A DNA stretch of 64,000 bases from Clostridiales bacterium (GTDB lineage Bacteria > Bacillota > Clostridia > Caldicoprobacterales > DTU083). The position numbers and the translations under genes were made by a program. The stretch is taken from positions 1 to 64,000 of the forward strand of contig DUSN01000025.1 in NCBI GenBank assembly GCA_012842605.1, written 5' to 3'. Shown in pieces: positions 17,929 through 26,466 of this stretch; within the stretch, counting starts at the first letter, position 1, and each line of letters begins with the position of its first letter. Below the pieces are notes generated by a model, which saw only the letters and a list, made by a program, of their open reading frames with translations, searched no databases and was not told the DNA's origin.

Positions 17929-18167
17929 ATGTGGAACATGATAGAAAAACCCTGGCAGGCATGCTTTGAGCAATACATACTGCATACGAGTTAAATAGAT
18001 GCGATTATCCCGAAAGGTTTATAAATGCCTGGAGAAAAGACAGCCCGGAAGCGGTAGAATACGGAATAAAGCTGTTTAGGGATGGAACAATGCAGATGCT
18101 TATGGAAAAGGATGCGCCGGTATCTGAAGTGTTTGAAGCAATAAGAGAAATATGCATTTTTTATTGA
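17929..18167 (+). pseudogene. Nucleoside deaminase gene with internal deletion
   Basis: The first part (ATG 17929) reads MWNMIEKPWQACFEQ, the usual beginning of a tRNA/nucleoside deaminase-like family, and stops at 17994. From 18003 another frame reads DYPERFINAWRKDSPEAVEY and continues to EAIREI, which looks like that family's C-terminal end, stopping at 18167. The whole catalytic middle with its zinc motifs (HAE and PCxxC) is absent. The remnant directly abuts the T-box promoter, whose TTGACA overlaps its stop codon. Confidence 0.6.
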
Positions 18168-18193
18168 CATTGCGCATATGATTATTGTATAAT
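18164..18193 (+). promoter_or_regulatory. Sigma-A promoter of the T-box leader
   Basis: TTGACA (18164-18169), an 18-base spacer and TATAAT (18188-18193), both perfect matches. Transcription should begin near 18200, at the start of the T-box. Confidence 0.85.
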
Positions 18194-18204
18194 TTTTTTC
18201 AATT

Positions 18205-18502
18205 ATCAGTGAATAAAAAGCTATGAACGGGAAAAGTACAGTTTTTGTGTTAACCAAAGCGAGCCGGGGATGGTGAAAGCCTGGCGTTGACAGGATTCTG
18301 GAAGTTCTCCCGGGAGCTGCAGGCTGAAGGGCATATTTATCGCCCGGTAGGCTGAGCCGGCGGCCTTCGCCGTTAACGGAAGGGGGATATGCCATCCTTG
18401 TATAATAACAAGGGTTAGTATCCTGAATGAGTGGGCTTTTGCAGCCAATTTAGGTGGTAACGCGGGATAACTTCTCGTCCTATACGGATGAGAAGTTTTT
18501 TG
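18205..18502 (+). promoter_or_regulatory. T-box leader of DAHP synthase gene
   Basis: The leader shows T-box features in order: AGTA of the specifier loop (about 18235), AG-bulge-like AGCGAGCCGGGGATGGTG, the opposing GAA with a likely TTC specifier (about 18301-18307), and the T-box sequence TTTAGGTGGTAACGCGGG (about 18449-18466). It ends in a terminator hairpin. Lining up the loop E pair AGTA/GAA places TTC (Phe) as the specifier; TGG (Trp) a few bases before is the alternative. Uncharged tRNA binding would let transcription continue into the DAHP synthase gene. Confidence 0.85.
18469..18502 (+). terminator. T-box-controlled terminator
   Basis: AACTTCTCGTCC pairs with GGATGAGAAGTT across the loop TATAC, followed by a T run. 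The left arm lies just after the T-box sequence, so the antiterminator and this hairpin exclude each other. Confidence 0.9.
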
Positions 18503-18552
18503 TTTCCCATTTATGCTGATAATTAATTTTCATGGAGGAAGGTGTCTGCAAA

Positions 18553-19569
18553 ATGATCGTTGTAATGAAACCTTTTGCTACCAAAGAACAGATAGAAAAT
18601 GTTGAGCGAAGGCTGACAAGTCTTGGTTTTAAGACCCATCCGATTTACGGAGAAGTAAAAACAGTTATAGGGGCAATCGGCGATAAGAGCAGGGTGGATG
18701 CATCCAGCCTGTCCCACATGCCCGGTGTGGAAGCTATTGTACCTATATTAAAACCATATAAGCTGGTTGGCAGGGAATTGAAGAAGGAACCCTCCATCAT
18801 TGAAGTAGGCAAAGGTGTAGCTTTCGGAGGCAAGGAACTGGTGGTTATAGCCGGGCCTTGTGCAATAGAGGGAGAGGAGCAGCTATACAAGGTAGCAAAG
18901 GCTGTCAAGAAGTCCGGAGCCAAAATCTTGCGGGGTGGTGCATTCAAGCCAAGAACTTCCCCTTATTCTTTCCGGGGACTGGAAGAAGAGGGGTTGAAGC
19001 TGCTCCACCAGGTAAAGCAGGATCTGGATTTGCTTGTTATAACCGAAGTGGTTGACACCCGGGATGTGGAACTGGTCAGCAGGTATTCGGACATTCTGCA
19101 GATTGGAGCCCGCAATATGCAGAATTTCAGGCTTCTCAGTGAATGCGGCAAAACCAGCAAACCGGTATTGTTGAAGCGAGGGCTGTCCTCCACCATAGAA
19201 GAATGGCTGATGGCTGCTGAGTATATTATGAATGAAGGTAATGAAAGTGTCATTTTATGCGAACGGGGTATCCGCACATTTGAGACCGCAACGCGGAATA
19301 CCATGGATATAAATGCTGTGGCTGTAGTCAAGGAACTTTCCCACCTGCCTATAATAGCAGATCCCAGTCATGGAACCGGCAACTGGAAATATGTCAGCGC
19401 TGCAGCCAGGGCCTTCGTTGCTGCAGGAGCAGACGGACTTATTATTGAGGTGCATCCGGATCCCCAGAATGCAGCCAGTGACGGGCCGCAATCCCTTAAA
19501 CCCGAAGTGTTTGATGAGTTGATGCAGGCACTGAAGCCCATTGCACAGGCAGTAGGGCGTTCAATCTGA
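18553..19569 (+). CDS. aroF: 3-deoxy-7-phosphoheptulonate (DAHP) synthase
   Basis: The enzyme joins phosphoenolpyruvate and erythrose 4-phosphate in the first step of aromatic amino acid synthesis. Residues 1-70 are the ferredoxin-like regulatory domain (MIVVMKPFATKEQIENVE), and the rest is the KDO8P/DAHP synthase barrel with VIAGPCAIEG, LRGGAFKPRTSPYSF, LQIGARNMQNF, LLKRGL and ADPSHGTG. About 338 residues is normal for this subtype. ATG 18553 is chosen, behind GGAGGAAGG; an ATG at 18532 would contain that site. Expression is governed by the T-box upstream. The gene stands alone and no other aromatic gene follows. Confidence 0.93.
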   Translation: MIVVMKPFATKEQIENVERRLTSLGFKTHPIYGEVKTVIGAIGDKSRVDASSLSHMPGVEAIVPILKPYKLVGRELKKEPSIIEVGKGVAFGGKELVVIAGPCAIEGEEQLYKVAKAVKKSGAKILRGGAFKPRTSPYSFRGLEEEGLKLLHQVKQDLDLLVITEVVDTRDVELVSRYSDILQIGARNMQNFRLLSECGKTSKPVLLKRGLSSTIEEWLMAAEYIMNEGNESVILCERGIRTFETATRNTMDINAVAVVKELSHLPIIADPSHGTGNWKYVSAAARAFVAAGADGLIIEVHPDPQNAASDGPQSLKPEVFDELMQALKPIAQAVGRSI

Positions 19570-19704
19570 AAGCAGGGCATTCCATCTGAAGCAATTGTCT
19601 TCGCTTAACAATTTTCCTTGTATTTTTAAGAATTTCCCTATACGATAATAGTGATAAGCTAATATTTGCCAGCCGGCTGTGCCGGTATCGGAAGAGAGGG
19701 TAAT

Positions 19705-21930
19705 ATGGCGCAGGTCATAGGTATCGTAGAGGGTATAATATTCCGCAACGAAGAAAATGGTTTTTCCGTAATAGATGTGCGTGAAGAAGGCACCAATCAG
19801 GTTATAACAGCTGTAGGCAATTTTCCGTTTATTAACCAGGGTGAGAGGGTAAAGCTGGAAGGTGAATGGACCACCCATCCGGACTACGGTCATCAGCTTA
19901 AGATGGTAACTTACAGCAGTGTTGCTCCTTCTACCCTGGTCGGAATGGAGAGTTATCTTGCTTCCGGATTGATTAAAGGGGTAGGTCCTGCAACAGCCAA
20001 GGCATTGGTACGGCATTTCGGCATGGATGTGCTGGATATAATTCAGTTCAATCCTCAAAGGCTGACAGAGGTTGAGGGCATAGGCAAGACCCGGGCAGAA
20101 ATGATTGCATCCTCTTTTTCCGAACAGAAGGATATTCGGGAGGCCATGATATTCCTGCAGTCCTATGGAATAACTACTGCCTATGCACTGAAGATATATA
20201 AAGCTTATGGAGCTAACACCATAAATATAGTGCGCGAAAATCCATACCGCCTGGCAGAAGATATTACAGGCATAGGATTTAAAACTGCAGACCAGATAGC
20301 CAGAAGCCTTGGGGTTGATATGAATTCACATTACCGGGTTATGGCCGGCATTAAGTATTTATTGTCTATGGCTGCCTCAGACGGGCATACCTTCCTTCCC
20401 CGGGAAGAGCTGATAAGTAAAGCTGTCAAACTTTTAGATGTTGAAAAACCTTTGGTTGAAGATGCGCTGACGGGTATGGCCCTGTCTCAGGCTGTTGTAA
20501 TGGAGCAGACTGACAGCTGTACGGCAGTTTATCTGGCAGCCTTTTATATCGCTGAAGCAGGGTCGGCCCGTATGCTCAGAGATTTGGCTGCTGCAGGCAA
20601 AGGCGGGCTGTCCGGGAAAATAGGCAATAAGATCAGGTATTTTGAAGAAAGTCACCATATTCAGCTGGCCAACCAGCAGCGTGAAGCAGTGAAGCAGGCC
20701 ATGGAGCACGGCGTGGTGATTATTACAGGAGGTCCCGGTACAGGAAAAACTACCACTATTAACTGCATCATTGAACTTATGATTCAGGAAGGCTTAAGTG
20801 TAGAACTGGCAGCTCCGACAGGCCGGGCTGCAAAGCGAATGACTGAAGCCACCGGCCGGGAAGCAAAAACCATTCACAGGCTGCTGGAGTACGGCTTCAG
20901 TGACGATGACGAAGATATCTTCCAGCGCAACGAGGATAACCCCATAAAAGCGGATGCAATCATTATTGATGAGATGTCCATGGTTGATATTTTCTTGTTT
21001 TACCATCTTCTTAAAGCCATTGTTCAGGGTACCAGGCTGGTTATGGTAGGCGATGTGGACCAGCTTCCGTCGGTAGGACCGGGCAATGTCCTTCGGGATA
21101 TGATTCAAAGCGGGGAAATACCTGTCATCAAGCTGACCGAGATATTCCGTCAGGCGCAGGAGAGCATGATTATAGTGAATGCACACCGGATTAATAGCGG
21201 TGTAATGCCTTTGCTTAATGTAAAGGAAAAGGATTTCTTTTTTGACAGAAGGGAATCTGCAGAAGAAATTCTCCGTACAATAAAGGATTTGATTATAAAA
21301 AGGCTTCCTGGTTATGGGCAGTATCATTCTTTAAATGACATTCAGGTCCTGGTTCCTATGAAAAAGGGCATCATCGGAGTAAATAACCTGAATGCGGAAC
21401 TGCAGATGGTGCTTAACCCCCCTGCTGATTTCAAGAAGGAAAAAGCCATTCGGGATATTATATTCCGTCAGGGCGACAAGGTAATGCAGATAAAAAACAA
21501 TTACAGGCTGCGCTGGTCCAGAATTGACGAAAACGGCGAGACTTGGGAGGGCGAAGGAGTTTTCAACGGAGATATGGGCTTTATTCAGGATATAAACCAT
21601 GAAGAACAGACTGTAACTGTTCTTTTTGATGATAAGACAGTAGTCTACGACTTTTCCCAGTTGGACGAGCTTGAGTTGTCCTATGCCATTTCCATTCACA
21701 AAAGTCAGGGAAGTGAGTTCCCGGTTGTAATTATTCCGCTTATTTCAGGTCCCCCCATGTTAATGACCAGAAACTTGCTTTACACGGCAGTTACCCGTGC
21801 TAAAGAGCTGGTTGTACTTGTAGGCAGGGATAATATGATTGCCCGGATGATATCAAACAACCATATAGCTAAAAGGTATTCGGGTCTGTGCAAAAGGATA
21901 GAACAGTCATTCAGGATGATGCATGTTTGA
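19705..21930 (+). CDS. recD2: RecD2-type SF1 DNA helicase
   Basis: A 741-residue protein with the layout of RecD2: an N-terminal OB-like part (GIVEGIIFRNEENGFSVIDV), helix-hairpin-helix repeats (about 85-200, VGPATAKAL and VEGIGKTRAEMI), Walker A GGPGTGKTT (342-350), motif II IIDEMSMVD, VGDVDQLPSVGPG and a C-terminal SYAISIHKSQGSEF with TRAKEL. RecD2 acts without RecBC as a 5'-3' helicase in DNA repair and mismatch-linked fork maintenance. GAGAGGG precedes ATG 19705; an in-frame start at 19666 has no site. The comF-like gene starts 32 bases downstream, so they may be transcribed together. Confidence 0.92.
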   Translation: MAQVIGIVEGIIFRNEENGFSVIDVREEGTNQVITAVGNFPFINQGERVKLEGEWTTHPDYGHQLKMVTYSSVAPSTLVGMESYLASGLIKGVGPATAKALVRHFGMDVLDIIQFNPQRLTEVEGIGKTRAEMIASSFSEQKDIREAMIFLQSYGITTAYALKIYKAYGANTINIVRENPYRLAEDITGIGFKTADQIARSLGVDMNSHYRVMAGIKYLLSMAASDGHTFLPREELISKAVKLLDVEKPLVEDALTGMALSQAVVMEQTDSCTAVYLAAFYIAEAGSARMLRDLAAAGKGGLSGKIGNKIRYFEESHHIQLANQQREAVKQAMEHGVVIITGGPGTGKTTTINCIIELMIQEGLSVELAAPTGRAAKRMTEATGREAKTIHRLLEYGFSDDDEDIFQRNEDNPIKADAIIIDEMSMVDIFLFYHLLKAIVQGTRLVMVGDVDQLPSVGPGNVLRDMIQSGEIPVIKLTEIFRQAQESMIIVNAHRINSGVMPLLNVKEKDFFFDRRESAEEILRTIKDLIIKRLPGYGQYHSLNDIQVLVPMKKGIIGVNNLNAELQMVLNPPADFKKEKAIRDIIFRQGDKVMQIKNNYRLRWSRIDENGETWEGEGVFNGDMGFIQDINHEEQTVTVLFDDKTVVYDFSQLDELELSYAISIHKSQGSEFPVVIIPLISGPPMLMTRNLLYTAVTRAKELVVLVGRDNMIARMISNNHIAKRYSGLCKRIEQSFRMMHV

Positions 21931-21962
21931 TTGGGAGGTGAAAGCAAAACCTTCCCCATGGG

Positions 21963-22703
21963 GTGGTTTATGCCTCTTATATGAATTTGCGCCCTTTATT
22001 GGATGCTGTTTTGGATTTTGTGTATCCTCATATCTATTGTGTGTGCTGCGGAAGGCTGCTTGAGAAGAAAGCAGTGCATGGATTATGCAGCAATTGCTGC
22101 GAAAGCATGCCCTTTGTTCATGAACCTAAATGTTCATTGTGCGGCAGGCCTATGGAGACAGTCCAGGAACTGTGCCGGGACTGCAAGCTCTATGGTCATG
22201 ATTATAATAAGGCCCTGTCGGCTTTCGAGTATTCAATAACTGTTCGTGAATTGATCCACAGGTATAAGTATTATGGCGAATACAGCCTGAGCCGTACTTT
22301 TGCGTTTTTCATGTCTGAGCTTCTTGAAAAATCAGGCTGGGAAATAGACTATATTATTCCTGTGCCGCTTCATAAAAACAGGCTTAAGAGCAGGGGCTTC
22401 AACCAGGCTGCCCTGTTGGGCGATTATATATCATACCGTCATAAAATCCCTTGCTTGGACAATATATTGGTCCGGACTGTGGACACAAAATCTCAGACAG
22501 GATTCAACAGAGAAAAGCGAGCGCTGAATCTTATGAATGCATTTATGGTTGTCAGGCCAGATGCGGTTAAGGGCAGAAATATCCTGCTTATTGATGATGT
22601 TTATACCACAGGAGCGACAGTTGACAGCTGCAGCCGCGAGCTGCACAAATCCGGAGCAGAAAACGTTTATGTACTTACTTTTGCCATTGCAGTGTTAACT
22701 TAG
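21963..22703 (+). CDS. ComF family phosphoribosyltransferase-like protein
   Basis: The N-terminal double zinc finger (CVCCGRLL, CSNCC, CSLCGRP and CRDC, residues about 22-72) is followed by a PRT fold with the PRPP loop ILLIDDVYTTGATVDSC near residue 205. ComFC-type proteins take part in DNA uptake and recombination. The start is uncertain: GTG 21963 lacks a good site, while ATG 21981 has only a distant GGGGTGG. In many Firmicutes this gene sits next to hpf; here hpf is about 5 kb away. It is followed by a promoter and a structured RNA. Confidence 0.88.
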   Translation: MVYASYMNLRPLLDAVLDFVYPHIYCVCCGRLLEKKAVHGLCSNCCESMPFVHEPKCSLCGRPMETVQELCRDCKLYGHDYNKALSAFEYSITVRELIHRYKYYGEYSLSRTFAFFMSELLEKSGWEIDYIIPVPLHKNRLKSRGFNQAALLGDYISYRHKIPCLDNILVRTVDTKSQTGFNREKRALNLMNAFMVVRPDAVKGRNILLIDDVYTTGATVDSCSRELHKSGAENVYVLTFAIAVLT

Positions 22704-22777
22704 ATAATGAAAAATATTGGTATGCTTTTATAATGCAATTCAGTACTGCCTGTTATTTGAATTTTTTGAAATAACTA

Positions 22778-22806
22778 TTGCATTATACAAGTCAGTGTTA
22801 TATAAT
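22778..22806 (+). promoter_or_regulatory. Promoter of the structured RNA
   Basis: TTGCAT (22778-22783), 17 bases and TATAAT (22801-22806) after the comF gene. Transcription would start near 22813, just where the folded RNA begins. Confidence 0.75.
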
Positions 22807-22814
22807 AGTCATAG

Positions 22815-23170
22815 TTCTATTCATAGGTCTGTGGTTGAAAATCGATGCCAGTCGCAGGCAAAGCGATCCACGTAAGCCGGATAAAATCCGGTGATCATGG
22901 TGCGGCTTAGATGTAAGTCCGTCCTATAGTTTTGTATGATGAACTTATTCAAGTTTCCCAGTCTCGAACATGTCGTGCCTATCCCCTTGACTTTAACATC
23001 AAGTTCTCGGAGCAGACACTGGTTCAGAATTTTGGTCAGACTGAAAGGTTGTTCCTGCAAAAGTATAGTGAGAAGCAGTAGTGGGAGGATAAAACCTTGA
23101 GCGAAACTTCCAGACGGCGGGTGTGGGGGCAAAGACCAGGTCAGCTAGAATAGAGCGGTTATATATTATT
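22815..23170 (+). ncRNA. Structured RNA or long leader, possibly raiA-type
   Basis: This stretch of about 350 bases has no gene but much foldable sequence. In the first 110 bases ATAGG (22825) pairs with CCTAT (22922); inside this, GTGG..ATCG with CGAT-CCAC holds a small hairpin TGCC/GGCA, and TAAGCC with GGCTTA holds the hairpin CCGGAT/ATCCGG. The second half is purine-rich and also carries pairable pieces. No clear terminator lies before the zinc-ribbon gene, so it may be a leader or a processed RNA. Its place beside comF recalls the raiA motif RNA class of Firmicutes; I cannot confirm membership from memory. Confidence 0.55.
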
Positions 23171-23191
23171 TAAAGCGAGGGGATTATATCC

Positions 23192-23479
23192 ATGTTCCAA
23201 GACAAAACATTAGTTTGCAAAGAGTGTGGCGAAAAGTTCGTATTCACCGCCGGTGAACAGGAATTTTATGCTGAAAAGGGATTCCAGAACGAGCCGGCTC
23301 GATGCAAAAGCTGTCGTGATTTAAGAAAGGCTAACGGCAGAAGAACAACCGGTAGCAGTGGCAGGAGAGAAATGCATGATGCAATTTGTGCTGAGTGCGG
23401 CGCTCCGACCCAGGTACCTTTTGAACCAAAGAATGACAGACCAATATACTGCAGTGATTGCTACCAAGCCAGAAGGTAA
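23192..23479 (+). CDS. Zinc-ribbon protein
   Basis: A 95-residue protein with two zinc ribbons: CKECGEKF...CKSC (residues 9-42) and CAECGAPTQVPFEPKNDRPIYCSDC in outline (residues 66-91). The first has the probable-zinc-binding form (FVFTAGEQEFYAEKGF) and the second the CxxC form common in clostridial RNA- or DNA-binding proteins. The basic linker (RRTTGSSGRR) favours nucleic acid binding. The ribosome site GCGAGGGGA precedes the ATG. The gene follows the structured RNA without a visible terminator and is closed by a strong terminator. Confidence 0.85.
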   Translation: MFQDKTLVCKECGEKFVFTAGEQEFYAEKGFQNEPARCKSCRDLRKANGRRTTGSSGRREMHDAICAECGAPTQVPFEPKNDRPIYCSDCYQARR

Positions 23480-23530
23480 TCCCCAAGCCAGGATACCTTG
23501 TAGTATTAACATAACATGAAATTGGTCACA

Positions 23531-23556
23531 AACCCCGGAATTCCACCGGGGTTTTT
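23531..23556 (+). terminator. Terminator after zinc-ribbon gene
   Basis: AACCCCGG pairs with CCGGGGTT over a seven-base loop, followed by a T run. Confidence 0.9.
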
Positions 23557-23784
23557 AGTTTTCCCGGACTTATTGAGCATTTTATACAATATTTTACGAC
23601 CTTTTTAATCATTAAAAATTGCTTAATTTATTCGTAAATTGAAGTAAATGTGTCATTTAATATTGTCTTTAAAATTCTACTAAGTAAGTATTTTGTCGAA
23701 TATTCCAGACTTGAATGTATAATAGAAAATACGTTCCCCTGGCATTTTTCCTGTTTTCCACACTAAAAACCGTCTGTTTTTGGG

Positions 23785-23837
23785 TTATGCACAACTTTAT
23801 CCACATTATCCACAGTTGTTATGTCCACATATTCACA
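23785..23837 (+). promoter_or_regulatory. Cluster of DnaA boxes
   Basis: Three perfect DnaA boxes on the same strand, TTATGCACA (23785-23793), TTATCCACA (23797-23805) and TTATCCACA (23806-23814), with a one-mismatch box ATATTCACA (23829-23837). About 90 bases of nearly pure A/T follow (23865-23960). This resembles an origin or DnaA-titration site, but no replication gene is near; the rest of 23557-23983 shows no gene. Confidence 0.5.
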
Positions 23838-23983
23838 TACATGAAGGCTGAGCGTCATGAAGTTTCAAAAAAAATGTTGAAAATTATAAAATTTAAATTT
23901 TATAAGTATACATTGAAATTTTATATTTATTCGTTTATAATATTCCTAAAGAGAGATATAGCAGTTTGGAAGGAGATATTTAT

Positions 23984-24772
23984 ATGAAATCCATTAAACA
24001 AATACTGGTATTGCTTATAATTATGACGATGGCTTTTTCTGTTTTCGGATGTGCACAAAATAAGGGTTCCTCATCCGATATGAGTGAAACCATGCAGAAG
24101 ATAAAGGAAAGCGGCAAGATTGTCTGGGGAACTAATGCAGCATTTCCTCCGTTTGAGATGCGCGAAGGCGATAAAGTCATAGGCGTTGATGCAGAAATAG
24201 CAGCAAAAATTGCTGAAAAGCTAGGTGTAGAGCTTGTAGTTCAGGATATGGTTTTTGAAGGTCTGATTAATGCTTTGAATTCCAAGCAAATTGATTTTAT
24301 AGCAGCTGGTTTTACTATTAAGCCTGATCGTGAAGAACAGGTACTGTTTACTGATACCTATTTCAAAGCCGTTCAAAAGATCATCGTTCAGGAAGGCAAT
24401 ACCGAAATCAAGAGTGCAGCTGATCTGAACGGAAAAACAATCGGCGTGCAGAGCGGAACCACCGGCGACTTTGCAGCTGAAGAGTTTACAGAAGACATAG
24501 TTCGTTTCAATAATGCCCTCGAAGCAGCAATAGACTTGAAAAATGGCAGACTGGACGCTGTTATTGTAGACAACCTGCCCGCTCAGATGATTGTTGATGA
24601 GAACCCCGGGCTGGTAATCTTAGATGATAAGGCTGCAGATGATGAAGAATATGCTATAGCAGTACGCAAGACCGCTACAGACCTTCAGAAGATAATCAAT
24701 GAGGTTCTTGCTGAATTGAAGCAAAGCGGACAGATTGACAAGTGGGTAGAGGAATATTCCATGCCCAAATAA
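23984..24772 (+). CDS. Amino acid ABC transporter, binding lipoprotein
   Basis: A 262-residue periplasmic-binding protein family 3 member. The lipoprotein signal ends in VFGC (about residue 22), anchoring it outside. GKIVWGTNAAFPPFEM and GVDAEIAAKIAEKLG are the usual beginning; AADLNGKTIGVQSGTTGDF and the late YAIAVRK complete the family pattern. The substrate should be a polar amino acid. AAGGAGATAT sets the start at ATG 23984. A terminator separates it from the permease and ATPase genes, which presumably lets the binding protein be made in excess. Confidence 0.9.
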   Translation: MKSIKQILVLLIIMTMAFSVFGCAQNKGSSSDMSETMQKIKESGKIVWGTNAAFPPFEMREGDKVIGVDAEIAAKIAEKLGVELVVQDMVFEGLINALNSKQIDFIAAGFTIKPDREEQVLFTDTYFKAVQKIIVQEGNTEIKSAADLNGKTIGVQSGTTGDFAAEEFTEDIVRFNNALEAAIDLKNGRLDAVIVDNLPAQMIVDENPGLVILDDKAADDEEYAIAVRKTATDLQKIINEVLAELKQSGQIDKWVEEYSMPK

Positions 24773-24832
24773 GTAGATTTCATGCAATCAGATTTCCTGC
24801 AATTGGATCAAATTTGCCTTGCCATAGGCTTG

Positions 24833-24866
24833 ACAGCCAGCATAAGGTTTTGTGCTGGCTGTTTTT
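24833..24866 (+). terminator. Terminator inside the amino acid ABC operon
   Basis: ACAGCCAGCA pairs with TGCTGGCTGT over a ten-base loop, followed by TTTTT. It lies between the binding-protein gene and the permease gene. Confidence 0.88.
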
Positions 24867-24902
24867 GCATGAAAAAGGCTATTGGTATTATATAGCATGC
24901 AG

Positions 24903-24937
24903 GAAATTATGCAATAATGCTGTACAGGCATAATTTC
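24903..24937 (+). repeat. Inverted repeat before permease gene
   Basis: GAAATTATGC and GCATAATTTC are a perfect 10-base inverted repeat around a 15-base loop, with no T run. It may be an operator or an mRNA end-protecting hairpin in the 276-base gap. Confidence 0.45.
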
Positions 24938-25048
24938 ATCATGTAAAATAATGAAGGATATTTTGCCTGATATATTATGGAAGGTATTGATATAGATTTT
25001 GATTGGCATGATATGCTTCTGATTATATCCTGATTGGAGCTGAGAGTA

Positions 25049-25741
25049 TTGACAGAGATTATGAATATTATAATTGAACTGTCTGATGAAATTTATTTTA
25101 ATTTAATAAAAGAAGAACGATATATGGCTTTTGTCAAGGGTCTGGGCCTATCGCTTCAGCTGACCCTGTTTGCAGCTGTTATTGGCGGCATTATAGGCTT
25201 GTTTATAGCCCTTGCCAGGCTGACACACAATAAGACCTTGAACTATATTGCAACAAAGTATATTGATATTATAAGGGGTACACCTGTTGTAGTTCAGCTG
25301 CTGATTATATATTTTGCGGTATTTTCGTCTACCAGTCTGCCGCGGACAACCGTTGCTTCAATTGCATTTGGAATTAACAGCGGTGCATATGTGGCAGAGC
25401 TGATACGTGCCGGCATACAGGCTGTAGACAAGGGACAGATGGAGGCTGCCCGTTCACTTGGACTTTCCTATTCCCAGGCTATGTATTATATAATCATTCC
25501 GCAGGCGATTAAAAATATCCTGCCGGGTATGGGCAACGAAGTCATAACATTGTGGAAGGAAACCGCAATAGCCGGTTTTATAGGTCTCGACGATTTGATG
25601 CGTGCTGCGGATGTTGTACGCGGACGTACCTTTTCCAATTATACGCCGTATCTGGTTATTGCCATAATTTACTTCTATATTACCGTACTGATGACAATGA
25701 TGCTGGGTAAACTGGAAAGGAGGATGCGCAAGAGTGATTAA
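25049..25741 (+). CDS. Amino acid ABC transporter permease
   Basis: A His/Glu/Gln/Arg-type permease of about 230 residues with four to five membrane segments. The family marks are [17 protein letters not shown], the stretch [14 protein letters not shown] and the coupling loop [23 protein letters not shown] use TTG 25049, because GGAG at 25036 fits it; the nearest ATG (25061) is too far from any site. Its end overlaps the ATPase gene start by 8 bases, so the two are translated together. Confidence 0.9.
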   Translation: MTEIMNIIIELSDEIYFNLIKEERYMAFVKGLGLSLQLTLFAAVIGGIIGLFIALARLTHNKTLNYIATKYIDIIRGTPVVVQLLIIYFAVFSSTSLPRTTVASIAFGINSGAYVAELIRAGIQAVDKGQMEAARSLGLSYSQAMYYIIIPQAIKNILPGMGNEVITLWKETAIAGFIGLDDLMRAADVVRGRTFSNYTPYLVIAIIYFYITVLMTMMLGKLERRMRKSD

Positions 25742-26456
25742 GGTAGTAGACTTATATAAATCCTTTGGCAGCCTGGAGGTGCTTAAAGGCATCAATAATG
25801 AAATACGCAAGGGAGAAGTGGTATGCGTAATCGGACCGAGCGGTTCGGGCAAGAGTACGTTTCTGCGCTGCCTCAATCTGTTAGAAGAGCCTACCAGCGG
25901 TGAAGTTTATATAGATGGTGTTTCATTGACTGAGCATAAAAAGGATATAAATAAGCTGAGACAGAAGGTGGGCATGGTTTTCCAGCAGTTTAATCTGTTC
26001 CCCCATATGACTGTAATGGAAAATATTACACTGGCACCTGTAAAATTAAAAGGAATGAGCAAAGAGCAGGCTATGGAGAAAGCTGTTGCACTGCTGCGCA
26101 AGGTTGGGTTGACAGATAAGGATAACGAGTATCCCAACAAACTGTCCGGAGGCCAGAAACAGAGGGTAGCCATTGCGAGGGCTTTGGCAATGGACCCGGA
26201 AGTCATGCTCTTTGATGAACCTACTTCTGCTCTGGACCCGGAAATGGTTGGTGAGGTGCTGAACGTAATGAAGCAGCTTGCCAACGATGGCATGACCATG
26301 GTAGTGGTAACTCATGAAATGGGCTTTGCAAGGGAAGTAGGAGACAGGATCCTTTTTATGGATGAAGGGATTATTGCTGAGGAAAACACACCGGAGGAAT
26401 TGTTCAGCAATCCCAAAAATGAACGTACTCAATCCTTCCTGAGCAAGGTGTTGTAA
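25734..26456 (+). CDS. Amino acid ABC transporter ATPase
   Basis: A 240-residue GlnQ-like ATPase that powers the importer: Walker [10 protein letters not shown] (34-42), Q-loop [16 protein letters not shown], signature [15 protein letters not shown], Walker [15 protein letters not shown] and the switch histidine in VVTHEMGFA. The GTG start is preceded by AGGAGG (25719-25724) inside the permease gene. Substrate probably glutamine, glutamate or arginine. Confidence 0.94.
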   Translation: MIKVVDLYKSFGSLEVLKGINNEIRKGEVVCVIGPSGSGKSTFLRCLNLLEEPTSGEVYIDGVSLTEHKKDINKLRQKVGMVFQQFNLFPHMTVMENITLAPVKLKGMSKEQAMEKAVALLRKVGLTDKDNEYPNKLSGGQKQRVAIARALAMDPEVMLFDEPTSALDPEMVGEVLNVMKQLANDGMTMVVVTHEMGFAREVGDRILFMDEGIIAEENTPEELFSNPKNERTQSFLSKVL

Positions 26457-26466
26457 GGAGGCCGAC

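Noticed and set aside
17991-18448. Minus-strand frames across the T-box region
   Set aside because: They are antisense to a well-supported T-box and a deaminase remnant.
19561-20058. Long minus-strand frames opposite recD2, secA, gap and serpin genes
   Set aside because: They are shadows of strongly supported plus-strand genes with clear motifs; no independent start signals.
23715-23987. 90-residue plus-strand frame before the amino acid transporter
   Set aside because: It lies in the DnaA-box and AT-rich tract, is mostly K/F/I/Y from A/T bases, and has no ribosome site.
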